Shown here: positions 24,030-36,530 of the stretch, one piece after another
Layout of the letters: every line of letters begins with the position of its first letter
Position numbering within the stretch: the stretch's first letter is position 1
Assembly: GCF_029867415.1 (NCBI RefSeq)
Contig: NW_026705329.1
Location: 248,001 to 312,000 of the forward strand
Source of the DNA: Vicia villosa
Taxonomy: Eukaryota > Streptophyta > Magnoliopsida > Fabales > Fabaceae
Length of the DNA stretch: 64,000 nt
Direction: 5' to 3'
Program-made: the position numbers and the translations under genes
Notes under the pieces: generated by a model
What the model was told of the DNA's origin: nothing
The model's input: only the letters and a program-made list of their open reading frames with translations
Databases searched by the model: none

Positions 24030-27000
24030 TGTCATACCCCAATTTTTGACCTAAGATACCACCTCATATCATTGCATATGCATCATTTGCATCTCTAACA
24101 AATTGCATAGCTTGTGTTTGTTACTTGTGACTCAGCAGGATTTAATCAAGAAATCACTCATCAGTACAAGTAACAATCAATTAGGGTTTTGTTCTCCCTT
24201 CATTTCAGATGAATCATCTTCATCAACAATCAACATTTGGTCCTCAGAGATTCATTTCAACAAGCTCAAAGGCTCTGAATCGATTGAATTAGGGTTTTGA
24301 CTAAAGACAACATACTCCTGACTTTTGCTCAAGATTTGACCTAATGACTTGGGACATGACCTCAAGACCCCAAGTACATCATTTTGACCTAATCCATTGG
24401 CTCAAGACATCTCCTACACAAGGATTGATCAACAGTGAAATTTCAAATCATCAGATTAGGGTTTTGAACTATCAGGGACCAAAATCAGGGATCACATTTG
24501 GGAAACCCTAAAAACCCCAAGGAAGTCAATCAAATGTTTCAATCATCTTCAAATAATCCCTATGACAACATCCAATGGAAATTACATCTCAATTCAAGAC
24601 CAACAGTCATCAATTTCATCTGGTCGACAATTAGGGTTTTTGACCTAATTCATCTGAACAACTGACTTTTTAATCAGGACAAGATGTCACAACTCAAACT
24701 ATGATTCAATATCCTCTAATGCCTCAATATGATCCATTCATACCATTCATTTGGTGAGGATAGCCTGTTTCATTTGAAATCTCCAAAAACGCGATTCGTT
24801 TGAAAAAGTCAACTGTACAAGAACACCTTTGACTTTTGGGAATTTTGGTCAACCATGACTTTTGAAGTTGAAAATCATCAATATATGATATATGAAGTCA
24901 TTTGATCAAGAAAAATCAAGAAAATCAATCAAGAATCAAAAAGTCAAAAGTTTGACTTTCCATACTTAGAAAATTTTCTAAGTGTTTTGCATGGTTTTTT
25001 CCAAACTTTGGAAGGGAATTTCTCAAAATTTCACCTATAAACTGAAAAAAACTTCCAACATGAAAGTTGTAGATTTTGATCCAATAAACAACTTTGTCAC
25101 ATATAATTTTTTTCCATAAGATCAACCATTTAAGAGATATGGTGCTTCAAAGTTGGCATCTTTGGAAAATTCCACTTAAAATCTCATTTTCTTCAAAGTT
25201 CATGGATCTTTTTCACCCATTTCCTTAAAGGTCTTGAAGAAACTTTCAACTAGGGTTTTGAAGTGTGTAACATGAGCTTTCCAAAATGTCCAAGAGCATG
25301 GAAAAATATGGAGCATAGCTATGGTTTTGAATTTTGCCATTAGTGAGCATTTCACTTGAAATTACAAGCCATTTTTTGCCAAAATTTTGAACCATTTCAC
25401 CTTGTGATGCAAGCAATGACATAAACCACCAATAATTGCAAGATATTTCTGGTTTGTAGACAGATTGGAAAGAGATAAGAAGCTTGGCAAGTTCTAACCA
25501 TGGTTTAAGTTTTAAGCATTTTGCATTTAATGCAAATATTCTCTTTATCTCTTAAGCCAAAAACCATCATTGCAAAACCAACTTGCAAAGCCTTGTCACC
25601 ATATTTCTTGGCCTATAAATAGAGATGGAAATCACATTCAAGAGCACACCAAAATCTCCCAAAAGAATGGTTTTTTCTTTCTTTCTTAAGTGTTAAGTTT
25701 CATAAGTTCCAAAAGAGGTGAAATTGCAAAATCCCAAACCTTGCAAGTTCTAACCAAACTCTTGGTTCTAACACTTCCTAAACATCATATGGAAGTTGTT
25801 TGAACCATTCACACCTCTCAAAAACACCCAAATCACATAATCACTCTTCACCCTCCATAAACATATTTTCAAGCTCATAAACATGAATTTCGCACCACAA
25901 CCACTTTCTAACCCAATTGATCCATCAAGCACCATTAGTACATCATATCTAAGCTATCCAAATCACAAAGACCCAACTGTAACAGCTCTAACCACGAATT
26001 CAAGTTCCATTTTTTTCATATTTCAGGTTGAGTAGCAGGGGTCAATCCATGGACTTTTGGAACGTTTCAAACATTGGAATAGCTTCACTATCATCCACTC
26101 AAGCTATCTGGGTCGTTAAACACCATCTGGAACATCATCCAAATACCATTCAAATCACGAAAATGAGGTGATTTCGGGTACAGTCGAATCACATGCTAAA
26201 CATGACATAAATGAATTTTGGTAACTGAAATTGGTAGCCCATGATCCACTGAATCAAAGCCCTAATGTCTCATGTCCCAATTTTTCAATATGTGTATGAA
26301 TCGTGGTTTTTGATATTTAGGGTTTCATTTGAATTTTGCTTGATTCATGTTATTCTTTGATCCATGAGTAAAACTAATGGCATGGTTGAGATCGTGGAGA
26401 AATTCTAGACAGGTTGCATATTTGGTTCGTCAAAAACCATGGAGATTTGATGAAGAGCAAAGAGGCCGTAGGTATAGCCTTCAGCAACGGAAAAAAACCG
26501 TGGCTATAGGGTCTGTAATTTTCAAACGAAGAAGATGAAGTTTGGCGCCTGAAATTGGTGGGCTGGGCCTTTCTCTTTTTGCTATCCACGCCCCAGCTTC
26601 TGGCCCGTTTTCCATGTTTTAACTAACTCCTTTTGCTTTTCAGGTCTTGGGTTTACACCCCCCTCAGCATTTTATTTGTTTATTTTTTATCTCATTTCAA
26701 TTTTTGTTTTTTTTTTATCTTCAACCAATCAAAAACCCCAAAAATTATTTTTCTTTTATTATTAAATTGATAAAATGTTAATTTAATTTTTGGACCAAAA
26801 ATATTTTAGTTTTCTTCATAATTAAAATATTTTGTTAATTAATTAGTATTCATGTGAATATTTGCTTTTTAAATTATTATTCAACCTATAAAAAATCCAA
26901 AAAAATATTTCCTTTTTATATTTAGGTTTATATTTGCATAATCTAATTTTAGAGATAAAAAGAATTATTTTTCTTGTTAAGTTTAAATAATTATTTGTTT

Positions 27001-29175
27001 AATTAGCATTATTAATTAACTTAACTTCATCCAAAAAATCACAAAAAAATATCTTCTCTTAGATTATTTTCTTTTGAATTTGATATTGTCATATAATATT
27101 TGTGTAAGTTTCATTTTGATTACCATTACACGTTGCTTGAATATTCTCAATTCATCCAAGGCTTCACGCGTATCACTTGAAGATCAAGGTAACACCTCAA
27201 ACTCAGAAATCCGATTTTCTCATTCTTCGAGGTAAGCCTAAAACTCAATCAACTGTTTTCACAACAGTAATCAATTCACTTTCAAATCATGCAACTCATT
27301 TTCAAAACCAGGGGCCTCTCGAATATTAGAGAGTATAAGTCCCTTTCCTCTTTCTTTTACGGTTTTTCTTTGTACAGAAAACTTCTTTCAAAACAATACT
27401 TTTCAAACCATTTTCAAAACGACAAACTTCAAAAAGCAATCAACCATGTTTTATAAAATAAAACATGGGCCTCCACATAGGTATAAGTCCCATTCCTGTA
27501 CATGAAATTAGGTATTTCATTGTACACCTTTTTGTACATACACTTTTTTGTACATACCTCGATCAGTTTGTTTTTTAACTTTGAATAACAAATCAAAAAA
27601 TGAAGGTTTTCTTTAAATCTTCCCAAAAATACCATGGGCCTCCATGTAGGTATAAGTCCCAAGCCCCTTTGCAAATACCTGTTTACTTAGCTTTGAATAA
27701 ACTCAAATGGGCCTCTCCCCGAGTATGAGTCCCGAGCCCCCCGTGTATACAAATGGATCATGCTTACAGGTATATTTCCTTCATAAACTCCATTATATAC
27801 ACACACCTTGTCATATATATAACTGTTCATACTTGTTCATGTTTGTCCATGTTTGTTCATACTTGTTCATGTATTTGTGTTTGTGTTATATATGCTTGTT
27901 CAACTTAGTACAACACTAGGTTCCCCATAGCCTCCTATTGGGCTTCGTGCAAAGAATCTCCCTAGTTTAGGTTAGGACATAGAGTATGGTTTCCTGGTGA
28001 AATCGCTCTAAGAGCTCAAACCAACTATACCATGCCTCCCCTTGGGCTTTGTACAAACGAGTGACCCTCCCATAGCCTCCTCTTGGGCTTACAATGCAAG
28101 GACCCTGGATTGTCCCTCCCATAGCCTCCTCTTGGGCTTACAATGCAAGGACCCTCGGATAGCCTCCTCTTGGGCTTCGTACAAGGACCCACGGGCTTCT
28201 TATAAGCATCCCCAATATCCAAAACAAATACCCTAGGAGATTAGACATTTATCATCTCTATGATAGGAGTATCTCATCTATATCATCACAAACAATCAAT
28301 CAATCAAACTTCTTTTTGCCACAAGGCTGGCTAATCAATCAAACCGTTTTGCCACCATACTGGCTGATTAATCAAAGTTTTTGTCACAAGGCTGACTTCA
28401 TTGAAACTTTTGCCACAAGGCTGGCTGATTAATCAAAACTTTTTGTCACAAGGCTGACTTCATTGAAAGTTTTTGCCACAAGGCTGGTTAAACAAACAAA
28501 AAAACATCTTTATCATTCTAAGCGCCATAAGTGGCATGGCCCAGGGCTTATAATGAAAAGATTTTCAAACAAAATCAAACAGATGTATGTGATGATATAG
28601 ATTAGATACATCGAACATTTAGATGACATTTGTCTCTTTTCCTTTGCTTCCACTAGCATAAGTGGGAACTACGATTGCTCTGACTTTCTCAACATCCCTT
28701 TGAGAATACGTAGGCACAAGGTCGTATCCTTGGCGAGCAAAACTTCTCTCTTAAACCATTCAAACCTTAGCACCCGTAGACCCGAGCTACAGATGCTCTG
28801 ATTCCCTCTAAGGGATATGTATGCAGAGGATCGCGATGATCTTTGCGAGCATAATCAAACAAACACCTTAGGTCCCACCTATTTCACAACAGAACCTCCA
28901 CCGTAACATAGAATGAAAAACAATAAAGAATCCTATAGAGTACTATAGATACGTTGGGTGCTGATACCTTCCCTTCGTATAACCAACCCTCTTACCCAAG
29001 ATCTCTCCCCCACTTTTTAGGTTATTGCAGCTTTTTTCCTTTTCCTCCTTTGGAAATAATAAAAAGTTTGGTCGAAACAAAGAAAAATCATTTTTTATGA
29101 GCACTCGAGCCCAAAGAAGGCATCAGGTGTCTCATCCCACAAAAAAAGGAACAAAACGATTTTTCGCCCGCGACA
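24030..29175 (+). repeat. 3' LTR of the Ogre
   Basis: 5146 bp, collinear with the 5' LTR. By eye there are about 20 base differences and a few short indels, for example in the poly-T run near 26705 and in GATTGCTCTGAC near 28673. Its end CGCGACA is followed at once by the TSD ATATG. A TATA-like motif occurs near 25613. Confidence 0.95.
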
Positions 29176-29180
29176 ATATG
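29176..29180. repeat. Target-site duplication ATATG, right copy
   Basis: This is identical to 6348-6352 and closes the Ogre insertion. Confidence 0.95.
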
Positions 29181-29780
29181 TTGTTTATGATGTATCATTA
29201 TTACTCACCCTTTTTGTTTGAATGTTACCTCCACGTGAGTAACATGTTGATAGTCAGAAGTAGACTCTAAGGAAGTAAGTGGAAGCTAACTATTGGAGCT
29301 TATATTCAGTTTAGTGTATTAAGTAGTAAGGATTCTTCTTTGATTCATGTAACACTGGGTTGAGGTTGACGCCTGTCTTTCGATTACTTTTGTTGAGTAT
29401 TTTGCAGTATTTGCTATTAATTTCATAGTGATACTCTAAGATGTTGATTTGAGTGATGACGACACTTATCTTTTGTTGATGTTATGAATTTTAGAGTTTA
29501 AGACTCAATCTTAGTTGTGGAAGTATTAATTGAATTTTTATGATGCATCCGCTACGTTTTTTTTATAGTACTTGACTCAAATCATAAACAACTTGGTGAG
29601 CTGGTAGTACAAACTTTCTTTGCAAGTTTTTTCACAATCCTCTTTTGTACAAGTTTCAAGTATGCATGCATGTGTATCACGCATTTTTCTTGGCTTAAAG
29701 AGGCAAATGACGATGTATGTGTATCATACACATGTGCTGCAGCAAAGAGCCAAGAGAGAAGGCTCAAGATGAGTTGAAAT
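29181..29780 (+). mobile_element. Gypsy LTR-like sequence, right half, and unassigned DNA
   Basis: The first 400 bases continue the style of 5049-6352, including TTACTCACCCTTTTTGTTTG and GATGATGACGACACTT, and are probably the other half of the LTR split by the Ogre. From about 29580 on I see nothing recognisable. Confidence 0.35.
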
Positions 29781-31422
29781 CTGAATTCGTACCATATCTT
29801 TCTCTATGATTATCCAAATGCCATGATCTTTACATCAATGGAAAGGGGAACGAAATGAGAACAACTCTTTTGTTGGTCATGTCTTGAAAATAAACCTCTA
29901 AGTCACCTTAAAAAGCTGATGAAATCCATTGATCGAAGCTGAATTCAAACTTCAAAAATTTCTCTAATTGTTAAATCTTTCCATTTTTAGTAAGTATTCA
30001 AAAAACCTTAATTTCCAAAATTGGCAACTTTAACAATTCCTTGACTTTTGATGATTTTTGTAATCTCACATGGACAATTCTCATCCATTGATCATATTTG
30101 ACTCTTGGAAATCATGTTTTACAATAAAAAGTCAGGAGTTGACTTTTTCCTTGCACAGTTGACTTTTCCCAATACAATCAATTGTTCTTGTCTTTTGATC
30201 AACTAAACTTCTTTTGATGAAATACAATGATTAATAAGCCACACATAGATACCTTGAGATAAGTAATAGACCATGGAATCATGTTTTTCTCAAAAAGTCA
30301 GCCACAAACTGAATTTGACCAAAACCCTGGCTCAGGGACCAAAAGATAGGAGAGTGATCACCTTCCATAATCAATTGAAAACCCTAATCACAAATGAATG
30401 ACTGAACTTGTTGAGAAGTCTTGAGGCATCACTACTAGAAAATTTGTTTTTAGTGACCGATTTAGAGACCGAAAAAGCTTAATAATCTATCACTAAAATA
30501 TTTAGTAACCAATTTAGCGACCATTAACTTTCGGTTGAAAAATGCTAGTCGCTAAGCTTTTGCAACAAATTTAGTGACCGAAATTTAGAGACCAATTTTA
30601 GTGTTCTTTTTCATAAAATAAAATTAAAAGTTATGATACCTAGGAATCGAGCTTGTGACCTTTGCATATTTTAATAAGAACTTGTCACTACACCACTTAA
30701 CATCTATTGCTATATTTTATATTTAAACATATATAAATACATTATATGTTAAAACAATAAAAAAAATAAAAAATTTAGTAAAAATTAAAAATTGAAAGAG
30801 AATTAAAATCTTTAAAATAATGGAAAGGAAATAGTAACATAATAAAGAGGATTATAAATAGAAAAAGAAAACAAAAAATATTAGTGACCGAAATTTTGGT
30901 CTCTAATTTTTATATATAAATTAAATTGTATATAAATATATTTTTTTCGTGACCGATTTAGTGACCTCTTAAAATTGGCTCACGAATATCAAATTTTGGT
31001 GGTTGATTCGGTCACTACAGTGACCGAAAATTTGGTCACAAAATTTTGGTCTCTAAATCGATGCCTGATTTATTTTAGTGACCGATTTAGGAACCTCTTA
31101 AAATTGGCTCATGAATATCAAATTTTGGTGGTTAATTCGATCACTATAGTGACCGAAATTTTTCGGTCACTAAATCGGTCACTAAAAGTGAATTTTCTAG
31201 TAGTGCATTACAAGACCATGTAGCTTGAGTAAACCATAAGATTGAAGATATCTCTTCCTCCTTGCATTGACTATCAAATCTCTCTCTTGCTTGAAGAAAA
31301 CCAAAGAGCACAAAGTACCTTGATTCCATAACCATAGAATCAATGATATGACTGAGTGTGTATGATGGTGAAACACAAGCCAATTATGGTTGAAAATAAG
31401 AGGGTAAATTTGGGGTGCAACA
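29781..31422 (-). mobile_element. Ogre-type LTR remnant, interrupted by a CACTA element
   Basis: Read on the - strand, the sequence begins at 31422 with TGTTGCACCCCAAATTTACC, close to the start of the intact Ogre LTRs (TGTCATACCCCAA...). It then carries the same kind of words (GGGACCAAAA, GTCAACTCCTGACTTTTT, GAAAAAGTCAACTG) in similar order. It is split by the insertion at 30430-31205. No internal region or second LTR adjoins it, so it is a solo LTR or a truncated copy. The lower boundary is approximate. Confidence 0.55.
30430..31205. mobile_element. Non-autonomous CACTA (En/Spm-type) element, 776 bp
   Basis: Both ends read CACTACTAGAAAATT inward. The terminal inverted repeats are 36 bp with 33 matches by eye (30430-30465 and 31170-31205). 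The trinucleotide CAT flanks both sides (30427-30429 and 31206-31208), the 3-bp TSD expected for CACTA elements. Inside, the subterminal motif TTAGTGACCGA and its complement recur many times on both strands, as is typical of transposase-binding regions in this superfamily. There is no transposase frame, so it depends on an autonomous relative. Confidence 0.9.
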
Positions 31423-31487
31423 CATAGCAAATAGAAGCTACAAGTTTTAAAACTTCAGTACATGCGTCAACCAGAAAATCATATGTG

Positions 31488-31492
31488 CCGAC
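31488..31492. repeat. Target-site duplication CCGAC, left copy
   Basis: CCGAC precedes the element beginning at 31493 and is repeated at 45964-45968. Confidence 0.95.
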
Positions 31493-34400
31493 TGTAATAC
31501 GGTGAACTGACTTTTTATCGATCGAAATGTCGCGGTAAGCAAGAGTCGCCACCGACTTTTATTTTATCCAAACAGGTTCGGAAAGGCAAAAAGAAACAGA
31601 AAAAAACCTTTTTAAGAAAATCTGAGTTCGGGGGGTAATTTATGCAAAGGGAAGGTGTAAGGCACCCTTTGCATCCATGGTTTTCCATGGGCTCTTAATT
31701 GCTTTGCTTGCTCGTTTGTTTAGAAAATGTAGATGAAAGAGATAGGGACGCGTTGCCCTTTTGAAAAATTATGAGAAAGAATATAATGAAAGTTTGAGCA
31801 TTGCAAGGCAATTAGGGGCAATTACCTTAAACTCAGATGATAAGTCTCTTTTTAGCCTTTCAGAATGAAAGAGTCTATCCTTGCCATAAAGGGCAGGAAG
31901 CCTTTCGTTTGGAGGTTGAAGGGTCGTCGAAGCATCCTTTGCCATAAGACTGTCCCATGCCATAGAAGGGCAGGTAGTCTAAGGCAAGGATCAGAATAAG
32001 CCATTTTCGTTAGGCAACCAGAAGATACCTCAGCCTTTTTCCGTAGGCAACTTCCGAGGGTCGAGGTCATTTGTGTATCGAAGGCAGCATCATTTAGGGT
32101 CGTGACCTTTTTATCGAGGCAACATGGCTGAGGTATCCTCATATTCGAGGGACACGGCTTATTCTGCAAAAAAAACACAAAGGCAACAGGCAACAGGCAA
32201 CAAGGCCACAAGGCAACAAGGCAACAGAGAGGTTACCCCAAAAGCGTGCGTGTGTGCAACAATCACGTGATTATATTAAGAAAACTATCTTATAATTAAT
32301 TATCTACATTGATTTAAGGCTTGCACTCCCTAAGATTACTAAACACACAATAATATAACAATAATAATGGGGAAGGGAAATTGTAACCAGCGGAGGAGAG
32401 GGGAATTGAAACCAGCGGGATATAATTAAAAATTAAAACAGAAAATATTAGAGTTAGGGTTTAGGGTTACCAAACTCGTAGCTTTGGCGATCAACAATCC
32501 TGAAAATGCAAACCAATAAATAAATAGGGTGAGTGTATGACTAATTCAGAGGCGAACAGGATTGACCCTAAAATAAAGAATAAACACATTTAAAATAATA
32601 AAGAAGGCAAGGTACTTAGCTCTGATTTGATCTGATATGGTTGATAGGAAGCCTCGGAGGTAACCCTAAAAAATGGCAAAGGCAGAAGAATGGAGAGTGA
32701 ATGTATGCATAGTTCAGAAAATGACGAACCCTAATAAAAGGAAACAAAATATTTTTTAAATTAAAGAGAATACTTAGCTTCGATTGGAAGGTTGATGGGT
32801 AAAGGTTGCCTGAAGCATTGACTCTGACCCTGTGAGAATTAACAGCAAAATAGTAGGAAGTGAGTGTATGAAGGTTCTTTTAAATAAAAGACAAACCCTA
32901 AAATAAATAAAAATTTAAATAAGGTTTAGATCAAGACTTAGCTTTGTAATAGGTGTGGCGCGTTGTCGGAAGAAATCCTATTGCTAACCCTGAAAAAGGC
33001 AATAAAATAAAACATGGAAAATATTTAGTGCATCGGAATGTTCATCACAAACCCTGATTTAATTAATTATTGGTCTCGCGACCTAATTAATTAAATCGGA
33101 GTAATGAAATTAAATCGAATATAAAATCATCTTTGGAATTTTAGAGTTGAAACAAAATAAATATGAATTTTTTGAACAAAATAGAAGTAATTAAATATAA
33201 TTTTGAATAAATTAAATAAATATATAAGGAAATAATATAAATATTAATTATATAAAGAAATAAATAGATTAGAAAAATAAATATAATATAATAAATATAT
33301 ATAATATTATGTATTAATAAATATAAGTAAAGAAAACAAATATTATAAATATTTAAATAAAATAAATTAAATAAATAATATAAAAAAGATTTTATAATTT
33401 TTTTGTATAATTTTATATAGTCTTTTTGTATAAAAGCAAAATTAAAAATAAAAACAATCATATATATATATATATATATTATAAATAAAACAAAAAGGTT
33501 GTGCAATAAAAAATAAAAAAAAAATTAGAAATTACTTAGCTTTTATCAAGTGCTGCGCGAGCACGTGGTATATGGTGGACTGGCATCTCCACGTGCGTAG
33601 GATTTGAGGAGCGGAACATCTGATGGACAAAAGAACGAAGGCGCATCATGTAGGCGTAGACTGGCACGCACTGAATCCCTCCGTCAGCAAAAAGACTTAC
33701 GCGCGCGAAGGATTTTGAATCCAGCCAATCATCGCGCGCCACCCAATCATCTTCTTCCCTCAAAAATTCTGCAACACGTCTTTTATAGCGCTTGTTGCAA
33801 AACACGCTATAAAAGACTTACCTTTTACACCTGCCATTTACGAATACATCCAAACACCACAAGAAATATTTCGCGACTATGCCGCTAGAGTCATTCGAGG
33901 CCCCTGAGTTCAAAGAACCTATTGGTTTCCCCTAATTTGGCCTCAATCTTAAAGCCCCAATTATAGAGTTCGAAACCCTAATAATGGTGTTAGGCTTGAA
34001 CATGCATAAAAAGACAATTAAAGCTCCAGACACAATCAAAACTTCATCACAAGTAACAATATGCAAATAGATTTCTGTATGAGTGCATGAATCAAACAAA
34101 TCGAAGATTTTAAAGAAGACGCAAACCGTGAGTGGTATGGGACCGTTCTTGATGTTCCGAAGCTTGGAGATGATTGCAAATTGTTCAATAATCCTCCAAG
34201 AATGTATTAGGACGTACCAGAGGCCTTGAATCGAGCTGTATCTTGGAGTTGATGTTTGGATTTTCCTTGGTTGTTAGAGCTCGGATTTGGTTTCTTTTGC
34301 TGCAAAATCCTTCTGACCCTTTGCTTATGAATGATTTTTCTATTTATAGAGATGGATTAGGGTAACATAACATGATCAAATCTGCATTGAATCTTTGATT

Positions 34401-35515
34401 TGTCAAATTAGAAAATTTGATTTGAACATATTGTTAAAAGTTTCTAATTTGGTTCAATTCCAATATTTTTTCACCAAGCTTTATGGACCACGAAAATTGG
34501 CTCATTAATGTGATATATTTGATTGGAATTGGAGCAAAAGAAAATCTCTAGCTATTTTTATGATTTTATATATTTAATTTATGATTTAAAACAATAAAAA
34601 CCATAAAATAAATAACAAAATCCTAAAAATAATAAAACTTTAGTTTTAGGGCGTGCATGGGCTCAAAGTGAAGATTGGATTAGTAGAACATAGGCCCATT
34701 TGGAAGATTTTGGATTTTGAATCTTTTCTTTTCACATTTTTTTCTCAAAAATAGTCCAACTTTGACAAGGTGTATCTCCCTCAATTCTTGAGATATGGAA
34801 GTGTTCTTGGACTTTTTGGAAACCTTAGAGAGTCCTCTAACCAATGTCTTTGGTCCTATATCAAAATCATTTTCCATTCTCATTTTATGACCTTTTGAAA
34901 GAAATGTCTTTTTGTTGACTTTTGAAAAGGACCTATAATGTATGAAGCCATATCTCTTAAACCATTGACCTATGGGCTCTGATTCTTGGACCATTGGATA
35001 GAGGAATGAATTCTCTTCAAAATGAGCTTTGGTGGGAATTTTTCTGATGAAGTATGAATATTTGGTGAATTTTCAAAGTTTGGTTGTCTTTTTTAGTTCA
35101 TGCCCAAAATAGTAACTTTTGACTTTTGACTTTTCTGATCTTTCCTTGTATCATCATGATCAACCCTTGATCAAATGATGATTTTAGGGTTATGAGGATG
35201 TCGTTGACCAAATATCTTGAGTTTTGACTGCATATTGACTTGAAATGACTGTTTTGCCCTTGAGAGTCGACTGTTGACCTAATCAGGATTTGAGGGACTA
35301 AATTTGCTCTGTTTGGCTTGAAATTTTATATGGAGATACTTTGGGATGTTAGTGACCCTATGGAACCACCTTGAGCCATTGATTCAATGATTTTCTTTTG
35401 CCTGACCTAAATCCTAGTTCAGGGCCTTGTATGGGAGAGTGTGTCTATGAGCTTTTGCATATGGACTTGAAGCTTGAATAAGAGAAATACTGTAGGCAAA
35501 TTTTGGGGTATGACA
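31493..35515 (-). repeat. 3' LTR of the pol-less Ogre-type element
   Basis: On the - strand it begins TGTCATACCCCAAAATTTG and ends CCGTATTACA. It contains an AAGGCAACAAGGC-type short repeat near 32180-32225, a long A/T-rich stretch (33130-33530) with a TA microsatellite, and a TATA-like CTATAAATAG on the - strand at 34340-34349. Small frames inside it are duplicated in the other LTR and are not genes. Confidence 0.93.
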
Positions 35516-35535
35516 GCTGCCCCTGTTCAATTATC
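35516..35535 (-). other. Polypurine tract of the pol-less element
   Basis: On the - strand GAACAGGGGCAGC directly precedes the TGTCATACC of the 3' LTR. It shares the AGGGGCA core with the Ogre PPT at 24011-24029. Confidence 0.75.
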
Positions 35536-35742
35536 TTAAACCTGAAGATGTAGAGTGGTTTGTGTGCCAGTCGGTATCTGAAGGTGGAAGATGATTGAAC
35601 ACAAGAATACCAAGAAATTTGCCCTATTTGAAGTAGGGACTTTTGTCAGAGATGGGCTTGTAGATGCCATCTGGTAGTTGTTGGAGTATGGATTGTTGCA
35701 AAATTTCTGCTTTTGTTGTCTTCTTCTTTTTTTTGAATGTTG

Positions 35743-36530
35743 AGGAACCGTCAAAGGTATCGACTCAAATCTGTGTTGGGTTATTTAAGGAACCGTCAAA
35801 GGTATCGACTTAAATTTGAAGCATATTGTTGAGGCACCGTCAAAGGTATCGACTCAGATATGCAGATAGATTGTATAAGGAACCGTCAAAGGTGTCGACT
35901 TATATCTGAAGTGTGTCGTTAAGGAACCGTCAAAGGTGTCGACTTAACTCTGGAGATAGATCATTAAGGAACCGTCAAAGGTATCGACTTAATTCTGGAA
36001 GGTTGTTAAGGAACCGTCAAAGGTGTCGACTTAACTCTGGAGATAGATCATTAAGGAACCGTCAAAGGTATCGACTTAATTCTGGAAGGTTGTTAAGGAA
36101 CCGTCAAAGGTGTCGACTTAACTCTGGAGATAGATCATTAAGGAACCGTCAAAGGTATCGACTTAATTCTGGAAGGTTGTTAAGGAACCGTCAAAGGTGT
36201 CGACTTAACTTTGAAGCATATCATTGAGGCACCGTCAAAGGTATCGACTCAGATATGCAGATAGATTGTATAAGGAACCGTCAAAGGTGTCGACTTATAT
36301 CTGAAGTATGTCGTTAAGGAACCGTCAAAGGTATCGACTTAACTCTGAAGCATATCATTGAGGCACCGTCAAAGGTATCGACTCAGATATGTAGATAGAT
36401 TGTATAAGGAACCGTTAAAGGTATCGACTTATATCTGAAGTGTGTTGTTAAGGAACCGTCAAAGGTGTCGACTTAACTCTTGATATATTAAGGAACCGTC
36501 AAAGGTGTCGACTTAATACTTGAAAATAGA
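35743..36530. repeat. Minisatellite, 18 units of about 40-48 bp in the 3'UTR
   Basis: Eighteen copies of AAGGAACCGTCAAAGGT(A/G)TCGACT(T/C)A, each followed by a variable 15-25 bp tail, lie head to tail. Between about 35925 and 36190 three copies of an 88-bp dimer (one GTGTCGAC unit and one GTATCGAC unit) are essentially identical, showing higher-order amplification. A second three-unit motif (GGCACCGTC..., then TATATCTGAAG...) also recurs. The array sits between the coding region and the 3' LTR, the known birthplace of satellites in Ogre-like elements. Confidence 0.95.

Larger units (their letters stand above)
6353..29175 (+). mobile_element. Full-length Ogre-type Ty3/gypsy retrotransposon, 22.8 kb
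   Basis: The element has two LTRs of 5147 and 5146 bp that begin TGTCATACCCC and end CGCGACA, a tRNA-type primer binding site after the 5' LTR, a polypurine tract before the 3' LTR and a 5-bp TSD. Coding order is ORF1, gag, protease, probable intron, reverse transcriptase, RNase H, a second RNase H, integrase. The giant size, the additional ORF upstream of gag, the intron between protease and RT and the dual RNase H are known hallmarks of the Ogre/Tat lineage. By eye the LTRs differ at only about 20 positions, so insertion was recent. Two nonsense codons and two frameshifts make the copy non-autonomous now. Confidence 0.95.

Noticed and set aside
33141..33506. Ile/Tyr-rich 121-residue minus-strand ORF resembling a membrane protein
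   Set aside because: It is a translation of an AT-rich LTR segment with a TA microsatellite. It is duplicated in the other LTR and has no coding bias.
34680..34994. 104-residue minus-strand ORF
   Set aside because: It occurs identically in both LTRs (also 45128-45442) and lies in U3-like LTR sequence, so it is non-coding.
35913..36227. 104-residue ORF with LRNRQR(C/Y)RLNSG repeats
   Set aside because: The frame is open only because the minisatellite period keeps phase. There is no start context and the peptide is a by-product of the repeat.
35743..36530. CRISPR-like array of repeats and spacers
   Set aside because: The constant part is followed by tails that themselves recur in fixed combinations. 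It lies in a plant retroelement with no cas genes, so it is a minisatellite.
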